Below are positions 7,415 through 15,241 of a stretch of DNA of 37,450 nt, piece after piece. The stretch comes from Anaerotruncus sp. G3(2012) (GTDB lineage: Bacteria; Bacillota; Clostridia; Oscillospirales; Ruminococcaceae): the NCBI RefSeq assembly GCF_000403395.2, contig NZ_KE159677.1, positions 35,145 to 72,594 of the forward strand. Reading direction: 5' to 3'. The notes below the pieces were generated by a model. It did no database searches. It was not told the DNA's origin and saw nothing but the letters and a program-made list of their open reading frames with translations. A program made the position numbers and the translations under genes. Numbering within the stretch: position 1 is the stretch's first letter; every line of letters starts with the position of its first letter.

Positions 7415-9501
7415 TGCTCCTTCAGGAAAAGGTTCCCTTTTTTGATGCATGCCTGCACCGAAAAACGCTTGGTCACCACCCCGTCGAACCAGGAGATCAT
7501 ACCGCCATCCATGCGGATCACCCTCCCGGGCCCGAACACCTCGTGCAGCACCACCGTCCCGACCTCAAGCTCCTCCGGCCGGGTGACCGGATAATAGCCC
7601 TGTATCTCCTGGCGCACTGTCTCCAGCGCCGGATTCCCGGCTCTATCTGGCTGCGGTTTTGGTTTGGGATCAGCGGTCAGCAGGCGCACAAACCGAGATG
7701 GACGGCAGGTGCGGTTCCCCTCCTCAAACCCCAGCAGGCAGAGTTCCCGCCGGGCACGAGTCGCCGCCACATAGCAGAGCCGCACCTCTTCCTCGTAGGC
7801 AGTCCGGTCCTCCTTCTGTTCCAGCCGCTCGACTGCCGCTTTAGAAGGGAACTGCCCGTCAATGAGGTCGACCAGCAGGACGCGGTCATATTCCAGCCCC
7901 TTGCTTGAATGGATGGTGGAGAGGGTCACCGCCTCCCCTGACCCTGGGGTTTCCCGCACGATCCCCTGCAATTCCTCCAGCCGGTTGAGCAGCTCCTCCA
8001 CCGTTTTTTGACGGGCAGCGATGCTCTTGAGCAGGGTCAGCCGCTGGAACGCGGTGTCCGACTCAAAATAGGAGCGGGTGGTCAGTTCCCCGAGCAGGTT
8101 GAGCGCGGTAACCGGCGGAAGCCCCCGGAGGCGTTCGAGCTGGCTGCGCAGAGAGGCCGTTTTTCCCGGCTCCGCAGCCGGGCACCGTTTGAGGGTTTCA
8201 AACACATCCGCGCCTTGTGGATGGGTACGGGAGACAAAATCCAGCACCGAGCGGTTAAAGTAGGCGCAGGTCTTGTTGTAGATCTGCGCGAAGCTGTCGA
8301 AGTCGGTGGGGTCCACTGCGAGCTTTAAAAACGCGGTCATATCCCGGACATGTACAGTCTGGAAAAAGGCTTCCCGGGTGTCCTTCAGGCAGAATTTGAT
8401 CCCTGCGGCCGAAAGCGCGTCCACCAGCGGGATCGCACTTTCGTTGTACCGGTAGAGGACTGCGGCACTGCCTGTCCCGCCTGCCAGCCATTCGGTCAGC
8501 TTGGGGTACTGCTCGGACGGCAGCCTGACCGGCTCCACCCGCACCGGGACGCCGGATTCCTCCCCGGCGGTCATCTGCTTGTCGATCCGGGCGGTGTTCT
8601 GCCGGATCAGGCGGTTGGCCGCTTTGACGATCTCGCCGGTCGAGCGGTAGTTCCGCTCCATCTTGAGCACAAGCGCACCAGGATGGTCCTCCTCGAACCG
8701 CAGCAGGGCATCCGGGAACGCGCCCCGGAACCCATAGATGCTCTGGTCCTCGTCTCCCACCAGAAAGAGGTTCCCGCTCTTCTGGGCGAGCTGCTGAATA
8801 ATCCTGTGCTGCACCAGAGAAGTGTCCTGTGCCTCGTCCACGTTGATATGGCTGTAAACCGCGTGGTACTGCGCCAGAAACGACGGGTTCTTCCGGAACA
8901 TGTCATAGGTGAACACCAGCATGTCGTCATAGTCCATCAGATGGTTTTCCTTTTTATAGGATTCATAGGCATGATAGAGGCGCGGGAAATCGCATCCCTC
9001 GACCTCAATCCCTTCGATCTGCCGATCATCCGCCAACCGGTTTTTACAAAACCCGATCCGGTTGACCAGATCATCAAGCCGGTCCCGCTCGAGGAACCGC
9101 GCTCCCTCCAGCTCACAGTAGAGCCGCCGCACTGTATCTGACGGGTCAGGAAGCATCCGGGGAAGCGGGCGGTGGTATTGGGTCGAGATATGTTTGACCA
9201 CCCCATAGCAGAAACTGTGAATGGTCGAAAACCTCGGCGCGCCTTCCGCCCCGAAATACCGGGCATACCGCTCCTGCATATCCGCTGCCGACCGCCGTGA
9301 AAAGGTGATGGTCAAAATCTTGTGGGGCTTGATCCCATGGTTTTGCAGCATGTTTGCCAGCCGCGCGATCAGCACAGTGGTTTTGCCGCTGCCCGGCACC
9401 GCCAGCAGCAGGACCGCTCCATCCACCGTCTCTGCCGCCCGCTGTTGCTGGGGGTTCAGCTCAATCCCGTATTCCGTTTTCAGCCGCTCGATAAACTCCA
9501 T
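7411..9501 (-). CDS. UvrD/PcrA-like superfamily 1 DNA helicase
   Basis: The 696-residue 3'-5' DNA helicase carries the full set of SF1A motifs: Q-motif LNPQQQRAAE; Walker A VPGSGKTT (about residue 38); motif Ia; motif II VDEAQDTS (about 225); motif III GDEDQSIYGFRGA; motif IV MERNYRS; motif V STIHSSKGLEYDRVLLVDL; and motif VI VAATRARREL. The C-terminal 60 residues (GTVVLHEVFGPGRVIRM) look like the PcrA/UvrD C-terminal tudor-like domain that contacts RNA polymerase. At about 700 residues it is slightly shorter than PcrA, so it may be an accessory UvrD-like paralogue. The ATG at 9501 is preceded by GGAGGTG at good distance; an in-frame GTG nine bases upstream lies inside that site and is rejected. 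Confidence 0.93.
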   Translation of the reverse strand: MEFIERLKTEYGIELNPQQQRAAETVDGAVLLLAVPGSGKTTVLIARLANMLQNHGIKPHKILTITFSRRSAADMQERYARYFGAEGAPRFSTIHSFCYGVVKHISTQYHRPLPRMLPDPSDTVRRLYCELEGARFLERDRLDDLVNRIGFCKNRLADDRQIEGIEVEGCDFPRLYHAYESYKKENHLMDYDDMLVFTYDMFRKNPSFLAQYHAVYSHINVDEAQDTSLVQHRIIQQLAQKSGNLFLVGDEDQSIYGFRGAFPDALLRFEEDHPGALVLKMERNYRSTGEIVKAANRLIRQNTARIDKQMTAGEESGVPVRVEPVRLPSEQYPKLTEWLAGGTGSAAVLYRYNESAIPLVDALSAAGIKFCLKDTREAFFQTVHVRDMTAFLKLAVDPTDFDSFAQIYNKTCAYFNRSVLDFVSRTHPQGADVFETLKRCPAAEPGKTASLRSQLERLRGLPPVTALNLLGELTTRSYFESDTAFQRLTLLKSIAARQKTVEELLNRLEELQGIVRETPGSGEAVTLSTIHSSKGLEYDRVLLVDLIDGQFPSKAAVERLEQKEDRTAYEEEVRLCYVAATRARRELCLLGFEEGNRTCRPSRFVRLLTADPKPKPQPDRAGNPALETVRQEIQGYYPVTRPEELEVGTVVLHEVFGPGRVIRMDGGMISWFDGVVTKRFSVQACIKKGNLFLKEQ

Positions 9502-9523
9502 TGCGCGCACCTCCGCTCCCTTT

Positions 9524-9532
9524 ATCTTAGCA
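9524..9532 (-). promoter_or_regulatory. Candidate extended -10 promoter of the helicase gene
   Basis: The minus strand reads TGCTAAGAT, an extended -10 (TGn plus TAAGAT), about 20 bases before the start codon at 9501. A T-rich tract precedes it but there is no good -35. The remaining 230 bases up to the terminator at 9767 show nothing I recognise. Confidence 0.4.
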
Positions 9533-9766
9533 CAAATCCCTCAAAAACAAAAGTATGTTCTTTTTTGAGGAGGCAGAGTTGTAAATACTGTCTAAATAAA
9601 TGGTCATCATTTAAGAAAATATGCATAAATAGATGCCAGGAATGAGACTGGTATGCAAGATTTTACCCGATTTTTTCATGTCCGCCGGACTGCCATGCGC
9701 AGGCTCGCAGGCCAGCATAAAAATGCAAGCGTGGATTCCCCGCTCCGGCAGCCATTCCCCTGCCAG

Positions 9767-9797
9767 CAAAAAAGCCCGCTGTCCAAGGACAGCGGGC
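9767..9797 (-). terminator. Rho-independent terminator of the cstA-type gene
   Basis: The minus strand forms an 11-bp perfect stem, GCCCGCTGTCC and GGACAGCGGGC, with a 2-base loop region, followed by six T residues. It lies 16 bases after the stop codon at 9813. Confidence 0.93.
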
Positions 9798-9812
9798 GGA
9801 TGGGGGAGCCGG

Positions 9813-11258
9813 TTACGCCGGGGCCGCACCGACTTTTTTGCTGAATACGGTGGTTTTGAGGAAGATAGCGAGAAAGACTGCCGCAATCAACGCACCGATT
9901 CCATAGGCAAGCGGGAGCATACCCGCCTTCATCAGGCCAAGGCACTCGGGCGCGGCAAGGAAATAGGTTGCGCTCACCGCCGACATAAAGGTTGCGGGGA
10001 TCGCACAGATCAGGTAGTTCTTTTTCTCGGTCCAGAGGTAAACCGAAGCCGCCCAGAGCGCCATCATTGCGAGGGTCTGGTTCGACCAGGAGAAATACCG
10101 CCATACGATCGTGTAATCGACAAAGCCGCCGACGATCGCGCCAAATGCCAGAACCGGTACGGTCAACCCAAGCCGTTTTTTCACATCACCCTGATCGAGC
10201 TTGATCCAGTCGGCGATGGTCAGACGTGCGCTGCGGAATGCGGTATCCCCGGAAGAAATCGGGCAGGCAATAACGCCGATCATTGCGAGCACGCCACCGA
10301 CCGGCCCGAGGATGGTCATGCAGATCTGATAGACCGCGCCATTCGGCCCGATGTTCGGATCGGTGAGAACCGCCGCAAGGCCGCCGGTCGTCTCGTAGAA
10401 GCAGACACCCGCAGACGCCCACACCATCGCGATGATCCCTTCGGCGACCATTGCGCCGTAGAAGGTCTGACGGCCAGTACGCTCGCTCTTGAGGCAGCGC
10501 GCCATCAGCGGGGACTGTGTGGCATGGAAGCCGGAGATTGCGCCGCAGGCAACCGTGATAAACATGAACGGCCAGATGGGGGTCCCGCTCGGATGCTGGT
10601 TGTTCATGTTGCTCCAGACCTCAGGAAGCGGATATCCTTTGATGATGAGGCCCGCGCCAACGCCAACCGCCATGATAATCAGGCAGACGCCGAAGAAGGG
10701 ATAGACCTTTCCGATGAGCTTGTCGATCGGGAGCAGGGTTGCCAGGAAGTAGTAAAGCAGAATGACGATCAGCCAGAAATTTTTGTTAAGGGTCGAGGGC
10801 GTCAGCATCGCAAGCAGCGAGGACGGGCCGACCGCAAAAACAGTTCCGACCATCAGCAGCAGGAATGTCGAAAAGACGCGCATAACCTGCTTCATGCCGG
10901 TACCCAGATACCGGCCTACGATCTCCGAGATCGAGCCGCCCGAATTCCGCATCGAGAGCATACCGGTCATATAATCGTGGACACCGCCTGCCAGAATGGT
11001 CCCCAAAACGATCCAGAAATAGACGACCGGTCCCCACAGCGCCCCCTGGAGCGCCCCGGTGATCGGGCCCAATCCGGCGATATTCAAAAGCTGGATCAGA
11101 AAAATCTTTTTGTTGTCCATGGGAACATAGTCCACGCCATCCTCCAAAGCAATCGCGGGGGTTGGCCGGTCATCCGGCGCAAAGACCTTATCAACAAACT
11201 TGCCGTAGGTCATGTAGCCGACGATGAGCAGGACAACACAGATCAAAAATGTAATCAT
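9813..11258 (-). CDS. cstA: CstA family transporter (carbon starvation protein A)
   Basis: The 481-residue polytopic membrane protein of the CstA family has more than ten hydrophobic helices. Family landmarks include VGYMTYGKFVDKVF at the start, ITGALQGALWGPVVYFWIVLG, HDYMTGMLSMRNSGGSISEI, GFHATQSPLMARCL and PISSGDTAFRSARL. Characterised relatives (CstA, BtsT) take up peptides or pyruvate, so substrate here is either of these by inference. It is the short form usual in Clostridia, lacking the C-terminal extension of the roughly 700-residue E. coli protein. The ATG at 11258 is chosen because AGGAGG lies about 9 bases upstream and the first helix begins there; an upstream in-frame extension to 11384 would contain the promoter and is rejected. 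It is a single-gene unit with its own promoter and terminator. Confidence 0.92.
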   Translation of the reverse strand: MITFLICVVLLIVGYMTYGKFVDKVFAPDDRPTPAIALEDGVDYVPMDNKKIFLIQLLNIAGLGPITGALQGALWGPVVYFWIVLGTILAGGVHDYMTGMLSMRNSGGSISEIVGRYLGTGMKQVMRVFSTFLLLMVGTVFAVGPSSLLAMLTPSTLNKNFWLIVILLYYFLATLLPIDKLIGKVYPFFGVCLIIMAVGVGAGLIIKGYPLPEVWSNMNNQHPSGTPIWPFMFITVACGAISGFHATQSPLMARCLKSERTGRQTFYGAMVAEGIIAMVWASAGVCFYETTGGLAAVLTDPNIGPNGAVYQICMTILGPVGGVLAMIGVIACPISSGDTAFRSARLTIADWIKLDQGDVKKRLGLTVPVLAFGAIVGGFVDYTIVWRYFSWSNQTLAMMALWAASVYLWTEKKNYLICAIPATFMSAVSATYFLAAPECLGLMKAGMLPLAYGIGALIAAVFLAIFLKTTVFSKKVGAAPA

Positions 11259-11281
11259 ACCAGAACGCCTCCTCTTACTCT

Positions 11282-11296
11282 TGGGGGAATCCCCCA
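11282..11296. promoter_or_regulatory. Perfect palindrome in the cstA leader
   Basis: TGGGGGAATCCCCCA (odd centre; arms TGGGGGA and TCCCCCA) lies between the predicted transcription start (about 11304) and the ribosome binding site. It could be an operator or a short leader hairpin close to the binding site. No matching regulator is known from the sequence. Confidence 0.45.
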
Positions 11297-11310
11297 CTTT
11301 TATTAAAATT

Positions 11311-11339
11311 ATATTAACAAAATATGACGAAAAATGCAA
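11311..11339 (-). promoter_or_regulatory. Sigma-A promoter of the cstA-type gene
   Basis: Read on the minus strand, TTGCAT (11339-11334) and TAATAT (11316-11311) are separated by exactly 17 bases in AT-rich DNA. The predicted start of transcription is near 11304, about 46 bases before the ATG. Confidence 0.75.
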
Positions 11340-11387
11340 GTCTTTTCCGAAAAATTGGACATAAATTTTTTCTATATTATGCATCTA

Positions 11388-11421
11388 AAATAAAAACCAT
11401 CGGACATCCCGCCCGATGGTT
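11388..11421 (-). terminator. Rho-independent terminator of rpoN
   Basis: The minus strand forms a 9-bp stem, AACCATCGG and CCGATGGTT, with a 9-base loop, and then continues TTTATTTT. It begins about 10 bases after the rpoN stop codon at 11432. Confidence 0.85.
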
Positions 11422-11431
11422 GTTGGATTTT

Positions 11432-12778
11432 TTACTTTCGGTCCCCGGACCGTGGAATTCCCAGCCCCTCCCGGTATTTGGTGACCGTCCGGCGGGAAAT
11501 CGACATCCCCTCCTCGGAAAGCTGATCCGCTATTTTCTGGTCACTGAGCGGTTTCTGGGAGTCCTCCTGCTCGATAATCTGCCGTATTCTCGCCTTGACC
11601 TCGTGGGAACTCGCGCCTTCTCCGCCGTCCCCCTCTATCCCCTTTACAAAGAAATACCGCAAAGGATAAACCCCGTGTGCACATTGGAGATACTTGTCCC
11701 GCACCGCGCGGCTGACTGTCGATTCATGCATCCCGACCATCTCTGCGATCTCCCGCATCCGCAGGATATTGAGATACTGCGGCCCGTAGCGGAAAAAACG
11801 CTCCTGCCGCTTTACGATCGCCTTGGAAACCTCCAGCAGCGTCTTGTTCCGGTTTTCGATGCATTTGATCACCCAGTTGATCTGGCTGACCTTGTTGTTG
11901 ATATAGGAGGAAACCTCCGGGTCATCGGTCTCCCTGGCCATCTTCAGATAGCTGGGGCTGAGACGGATTTCGGGGTACCCGAACTCGCAGAGCATGACAT
12001 TATACCGGTCCCCAAAGTTGGTAACCACCACATCCGGCGTGATATAGGCAGGAGGCGTGTGCCGCCCATAAAGTGCGCCGGGCTTGGGGTTGAGCTTGCG
12101 GATGCGGCGCACCGCCTGCTCCGCTTCCTCCTCCGGGACGCCGAGCTGCCGGGCAAGCCCCGGATAGTTCTTTTTCGCGATCTCCTGCAAAAATTCCTGC
12201 GCAATCTGCCGGGCCAGCCTGTCCTCGGGGTCGAGCTGCAACAGCAGGCATTCGGTCAGGTCTCGCGCCCCCACCCCCGACGGGTCGAGGTTCTGCACCA
12301 GGGAAAGCCCCTTTTCCGACTGCTCCGCAGAAAGGTTTCCCTCCTGTGCAATCTCCTCCAGATCGGCTGTCAGATAACCGTTCTCATCCACAAATCCCAC
12401 CACGAACCGCGCGGACGCCGCGACTGCCGGCTCTGCCCGGGCCATCCCGATCTGGGTGAGCAGATGGTCGGCGAGGCTTCGGTCGGTAGGGGCTGCGACC
12501 GTTTTTTCGATGGGGGAATCCGCTTCCTCCTCATCGTAATAACCGACATTCTCTTTTTCCCGCACTGTCTGGCTCTCGAGCCATTCGAGCTTCCGCAGCG
12601 CGAGATCCTTTTTCTTTTCGGGCGCACGAGGCGGTTCCAGTTCGGCCACCGGGTTTTCCAGCATGACCTCCTTGAGATACTCGCTAAGCTGTGCGCTGTC
12701 CATCTGCAAGATACGCACCGATTGTTCCATCTGCGGCGCCAGCACCTGATTTTGCGTTATTTTCAGGCCAAGTTCCAT
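11432..12778 (-). CDS. rpoN: RNA polymerase sigma-54 factor RpoN
   Basis: This 448-residue protein is sigma-54. The N-terminal region I is glutamine- and leucine-rich (LKITQNQVLAPQMEQSVRILQMDSAQL) and contacts activator ATPases. An acidic region II follows. The core-binding region and the HTH (MREIAEMVGMHESTVSRAVRDKYLQ, about residue 330) lead to the C-terminal RpoN box RRTVTKYREGLGIP, which recognises the -24 element. Length is normal. AGGTGG precedes the ATG. Sigma-54 needs enhancer-binding activators; none is encoded in this window, and I saw no convincing TGGCAC-N5-TTGC promoter here. It stands alone as a unit with its own sigma-A promoter and terminator. Confidence 0.96.
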   Translation of the reverse strand: MELGLKITQNQVLAPQMEQSVRILQMDSAQLSEYLKEVMLENPVAELEPPRAPEKKKDLALRKLEWLESQTVREKENVGYYDEEEADSPIEKTVAAPTDRSLADHLLTQIGMARAEPAVAASARFVVGFVDENGYLTADLEEIAQEGNLSAEQSEKGLSLVQNLDPSGVGARDLTECLLLQLDPEDRLARQIAQEFLQEIAKKNYPGLARQLGVPEEEAEQAVRRIRKLNPKPGALYGRHTPPAYITPDVVVTNFGDRYNVMLCEFGYPEIRLSPSYLKMARETDDPEVSSYINNKVSQINWVIKCIENRNKTLLEVSKAIVKRQERFFRYGPQYLNILRMREIAEMVGMHESTVSRAVRDKYLQCAHGVYPLRYFFVKGIEGDGGEGASSHEVKARIRQIIEQEDSQKPLSDQKIADQLSEEGMSISRRTVTKYREGLGIPRSGDRK

Positions 12779-12898
12779 ACCGCCACCTCCCGTTCGTTTC
12801 CGCTTCTATCACCAGCCGGCCAAACCGGCCTATCCTGTTTCAATCTTCCTGACTCCCTCCCTTTGGAAGGTTCCGGAAAACGGTCTCCTGATGATTTG

Positions 12899-12927
12899 AT
12901 TATAGCAGAATTCCGGGCAGAAGACAA
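12899..12927 (-). promoter_or_regulatory. Sigma-A promoter of rpoN
   Basis: On the minus strand TTGTCT (12927-12922) and a perfect TATAAT (12904-12899) are separated by 17 bases. Transcription would begin near 12892, leaving a leader of about 114 bases. The rest of the 297-base gap to 13076 shows no gene and no clear terminator. Confidence 0.8.
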
Positions 12928-13075
12928 GCACGACCTGTCCATATTCGACAAAATCTCCCAAACGCAGGATTCTATTCTGTAATCCCCGCATCTGACCTGA
13001 AAAGGAGCTGCCCCGCTAAGGCTGTTTCCCGCGGAAAAATCGGACGAATCTTGAATCCAGAAGAGGCTCCCCGCA

Positions 13076-13954
13076 TCAGTTTTCTCCTGCTGCCTGCGGA
13101 ACCGGGCTGGCCGTGGGACGCTCCCATCCGATGCGGGAAAGAAACTTTTGTGCATCCAGCATTCCGGTTTTATAAAGGGCATTGAGCCTGAGAGGGTCCC
13201 GCTCGAACCGCCCAACCTGTACCGGACGCCCGGGTGCGATGACCTGCGCAATCCCTCTGCGCTCCAGCCCGCGCAGAAAATCGAGTGTCTCGTTGTAGAT
13301 TTCATGCCGCCGGTCGAGTGCTTCGATCATTTTAGGGGCATCCCGAAACACCCGGCGGTAGGCCACCCGCAGCTTCTCGGGCTGCTTCTGGTAGGAGCGG
13401 TCCCGGGTCAATACGACAACCAGCCGGTCGCATCCATCCTCCAGCGCCTTTTTCACCGGAATCGGATCAGAGGTACCGCCATCAAGATACCGCCGCCCGT
13501 TGATCTCTACCGCAGGTGAAAAGACCGGTATGGCCGAAGAAGCCCGCAGAACAACGCTTGTGCCGTTCATGGCCTCCTTGCCGAAATAGGCGGGTTTCCC
13601 GGTCTCCACATCGGTAACGCCCGCGACAAATGCAATCGGGGATGCGAGGAATGCCGCATAATCAAACGGGTCAAGCCGGTTGGGGATTTCCTCGAACAGG
13701 AAATCCATCCCGAACATTGAGCCGGTTTTCCTCAGGCTTTCCAGCCCCAGATACCGTTTATCATCGAGATAGCCGAGGTTGATCCGCTTACTGCGTCCGC
13801 GTTGTCCCGACACATACGAAACCCCGCCGCACGCACCCGCCGACACCCCGATCACATAGTCGGAATAAAACCCGTTATCCATCAGGCAGTCGAGCACGCC
13901 GTTGGTATAAATGCCGCGCATCCCGCCCCCTTCGAGCACCAGCCCGGTTTTCAT
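13076..13954 (-). CDS. Patatin-like phospholipase
   Basis: The 292-residue patatin-family acyl hydrolase has three hallmark motifs: the oxyanion loop LEGGGMRGIY at residues 7-16, the nucleophile elbow GVSAG (Ser about residue 38), and the catalytic Asp in YLDGGTSDPIP (about residue 165), which form the Ser-Asp dyad. It lacks a signal peptide, so it should act on lipids in the cytoplasm or at the inner membrane face. It resembles the bacterial YjjU/RssA-type patatins, whose physiological substrate is mostly unknown. The ATG overlaps the stop of the upstream acetyltransferase in an ATGA arrangement, so the two are made together. Confidence 0.92.
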   Translation of the reverse strand: MKTGLVLEGGGMRGIYTNGVLDCLMDNGFYSDYVIGVSAGACGGVSYVSGQRGRSKRINLGYLDDKRYLGLESLRKTGSMFGMDFLFEEIPNRLDPFDYAAFLASPIAFVAGVTDVETGKPAYFGKEAMNGTSVVLRASSAIPVFSPAVEINGRRYLDGGTSDPIPVKKALEDGCDRLVVVLTRDRSYQKQPEKLRVAYRRVFRDAPKMIEALDRRHEIYNETLDFLRGLERRGIAQVIAPGRPVQVGRFERDPLRLNALYKTGMLDAQKFLSRIGWERPTASPVPQAAGEN

Positions 13955-14430
13955 TCAAACATTCCCCCTGTTTTTAAATCCTTCCCGCCCTTCTCAAGCC
14001 GCAGATAGATCATATCTGTACACGGGACACCGTCTTCGAAGATTGGTTGGGGATAGTTTTCCACAAAAAAATTTTTCAGCACATGGCTCCGCCGGAACCC
14101 ACACCGTTCATAAAACCGGAGCACCCACAGGCTGGAGTTGCCGGTGCCGACCCAGACAACCCCCTCCGGCACCCGCGCGACCGCCGCTTCCACCAATGCG
14201 CGGCCAACTCCGGCTTTCTGAAATGCGGGCAAAACCGCAAGGTTTTTCAGCTCCCAACCATTTTCTGCGGGGACCATGACCACCTCACCGGCGATCTGTC
14301 CATCCACCCGCGCGACCAGCTGGAACCCCTGTGCCAGATAGCGGTTTACCATCCCCTCGTCTGGATCCGCCAGCAGGAGCAGTTCCCGGTGTACCCAGCG
14401 ATCACCAGTCTCCTCATAAATTTCGATCAG
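13951..14430 (-). CDS. GNAT family N-acetyltransferase (probable CUG start)
   Basis: This is a GNAT fold acetyltransferase of about 159 residues. The acetyl-CoA binding motif A is visible as NLAVLPAFQKAGVGRALVEAA, followed by WVGTGNSSLWVLRFYERCGFRR, the usual beta-5 and alpha-4 end. The substrate is unknown. The start is unusual. The only in-frame ATG, at 14472, lies 5 bases past the -10 of a good sigma-A promoter, so it would be at or before the transcription start. A strong site, AAGGAGG (14444-14438), stands 7 bases before an in-frame CTG at 14430. I infer CTG initiation. The gene ends in ATGA overlap with the patatin gene. Confidence 0.8.
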   Translation of the reverse strand: MIEIYEETGDRWVHRELLLLADPDEGMVNRYLAQGFQLVARVDGQIAGEVVMVPAENGWELKNLAVLPAFQKAGVGRALVEAAVARVPEGVVWVGTGNSSLWVLRFYERCGFRRSHVLKNFFVENYPQPIFEDGVPCTDMIYLRLEKGGKDLKTGGMFE

Positions 14431-14476
14431 GGTTACCCCTCCTTGTAAAAAAGCACTCCTCCCAGCAAACATTTTT

Positions 14477-14506
14477 ATCTTACCACGCTGGCAGCATTGC
14501 GGTCAA
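14477..14506 (-). promoter_or_regulatory. Sigma-A promoter of the acetyltransferase-patatin unit
   Basis: On the minus strand TTGACC (14506-14501) and TAAGAT (14482-14477) are 18 bases apart. The predicted start of transcription is near 14470, which decides against the ATG at 14472 as the translation start of the next gene. Confidence 0.65.
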
Positions 14507-14584
14507 CGCCCCGCCGGCAGAAAATACTATTAAAACTGTCGATTTTGCATTCAGCCTGTGTAAACCCGATCAAACAGCAGCTGC

Positions 14585-14615
14585 AAAAAATGCCCCCAGC
14601 AGGGAGCTGAGGGCA
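14585..14615 (-). terminator. Rho-independent terminator of the XRE regulator gene
   Basis: The minus strand forms a 10-bp stem with one mismatch (TGCCCTCAGC and GCTGGGGGCA), a 5-base loop and a run of six T. It begins 5 bases after the stop codon at 14620. Confidence 0.88.
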
Positions 14616-14619
14616 TATA

Positions 14620-14970
14620 TCAGCCGATGCCGAGCGTTTTTTTATACTCTCCAAGCGAGCTGATAAACGCCCGCACCGCAACCAGTTCGGATTCATCCAT
14701 CTGCTCAATATCGGCAATGATCCTGCGCTGGATGGGGGCGAGGTCCTTTTCTTCGGCGTGGACCTTCCGAGGTTCGGCCCCATCCAAAATCCATTCAGCG
14801 CGATAGCCGTACTTTTCCTCAATGAGTGACGCGGTAGACCGCGAGACCCCGCTTTCATCCCGCAGCAGCTTAGAAATGTAGCTTTCGGTCACATGGATGC
14901 TTTGGGCGAACTCCTTTTGTTTCAGGCCGTTTTCCTGAATGATCCGTCTGATCCGGTCGGACAGATTCAT
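14620..14970 (-). CDS. XRE-family transcriptional regulator
   Basis: The 116-residue protein begins with an HTH_3/XRE domain: LSDRIRRIIQENGLKQKEFAQ, then HVTESYISKLLRDESGVSRST as turn and recognition helix. The following segment, YGYRAEWILDGAEP, is typical of phage repressor-like regulators. The last 45 residues form a short helical C-terminal part without a peptidase domain. GAGGTG precedes the ATG. It is transcribed away from the exported duplicated-domain protein. Two TGTAGTTA sites lie in the shared promoter region, one inside its own promoter, so I infer autoregulation plus control of the neighbour. Confidence 0.88.
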   Translation of the reverse strand: MNLSDRIRRIIQENGLKQKEFAQSIHVTESYISKLLRDESGVSRSTASLIEEKYGYRAEWILDGAEPRKVHAEEKDLAPIQRRIIADIEQMDESELVAVRAFISSLGEYKKTLGIG

Positions 14971-14991
14971 GGTATCACCTCTTTCCTGTCC

Positions 14992-15020
14992 AGCATAACA
15001 AAATAAATGTAGTTAGTCAA
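14992..15020 (-). promoter_or_regulatory. Sigma-A promoter of the XRE regulator gene
   Basis: On the minus strand TTGACT (15020-15015) and TATGCT (14997-14992) are 17 bases apart. The spacer contains TAACTACA, the complement of one copy of the TGTAGTTA repeat. Confidence 0.78.
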
Positions 15021-15070
15021 GAAATCCAGGATTGACAATATCTTCAATTAATGCTATGATTATGTAGTTA
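15008..15070. promoter_or_regulatory. Paired TGTAGTTA operator candidates
   Basis: TGTAGTTA occurs at 15008-15015 and again at 15063-15070, 55 bases apart in the same orientation. The first lies between the -35 and -10 of the leftward promoter. The second lies just after the -10 of the rightward promoter. A protein binding both could control both genes. The assignment to the adjacent XRE protein is inference. Confidence 0.55.
15032..15060 (+). promoter_or_regulatory. Sigma-A promoter of the duplicated-domain exported protein
   Basis: A perfect TTGACA (15032-15037) and TATGAT (15055-15060) are separated by 17 bases. The start of transcription is expected near 15067, giving a leader of about 175 bases. 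That leader contains the perfect palindrome CTGGATATCCAG at about 15094-15105. Confidence 0.85.
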
Positions 15071-15241
15071 ATTTATATGATTCTAGTGTAACTGGATATC
15101 CAGCGGGTTCCAAAGCACTATATACCGCGCCCTGTTACCTTCACACCGCCGTTTTTAACTATAAAAATATGGCTCCCCACCCCACTTCCGGGCGGGACGG
15201 AGACTTCAGAAAAATCATATTTAGAGGAGGATGTTTCCATC

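Noticed and set aside
9611-9886. A 91-codon open frame on the minus strand after the cstA-type gene
   Set aside because: It overlaps the end of cstA in another frame and runs through the strong terminator; no ribosome site.
9633-11306. A 557-codon open frame opposite the CstA-type gene
   Set aside because: It runs through the cstA terminator and promoter, has a His/Arg/Asp-rich composition, and no start site.
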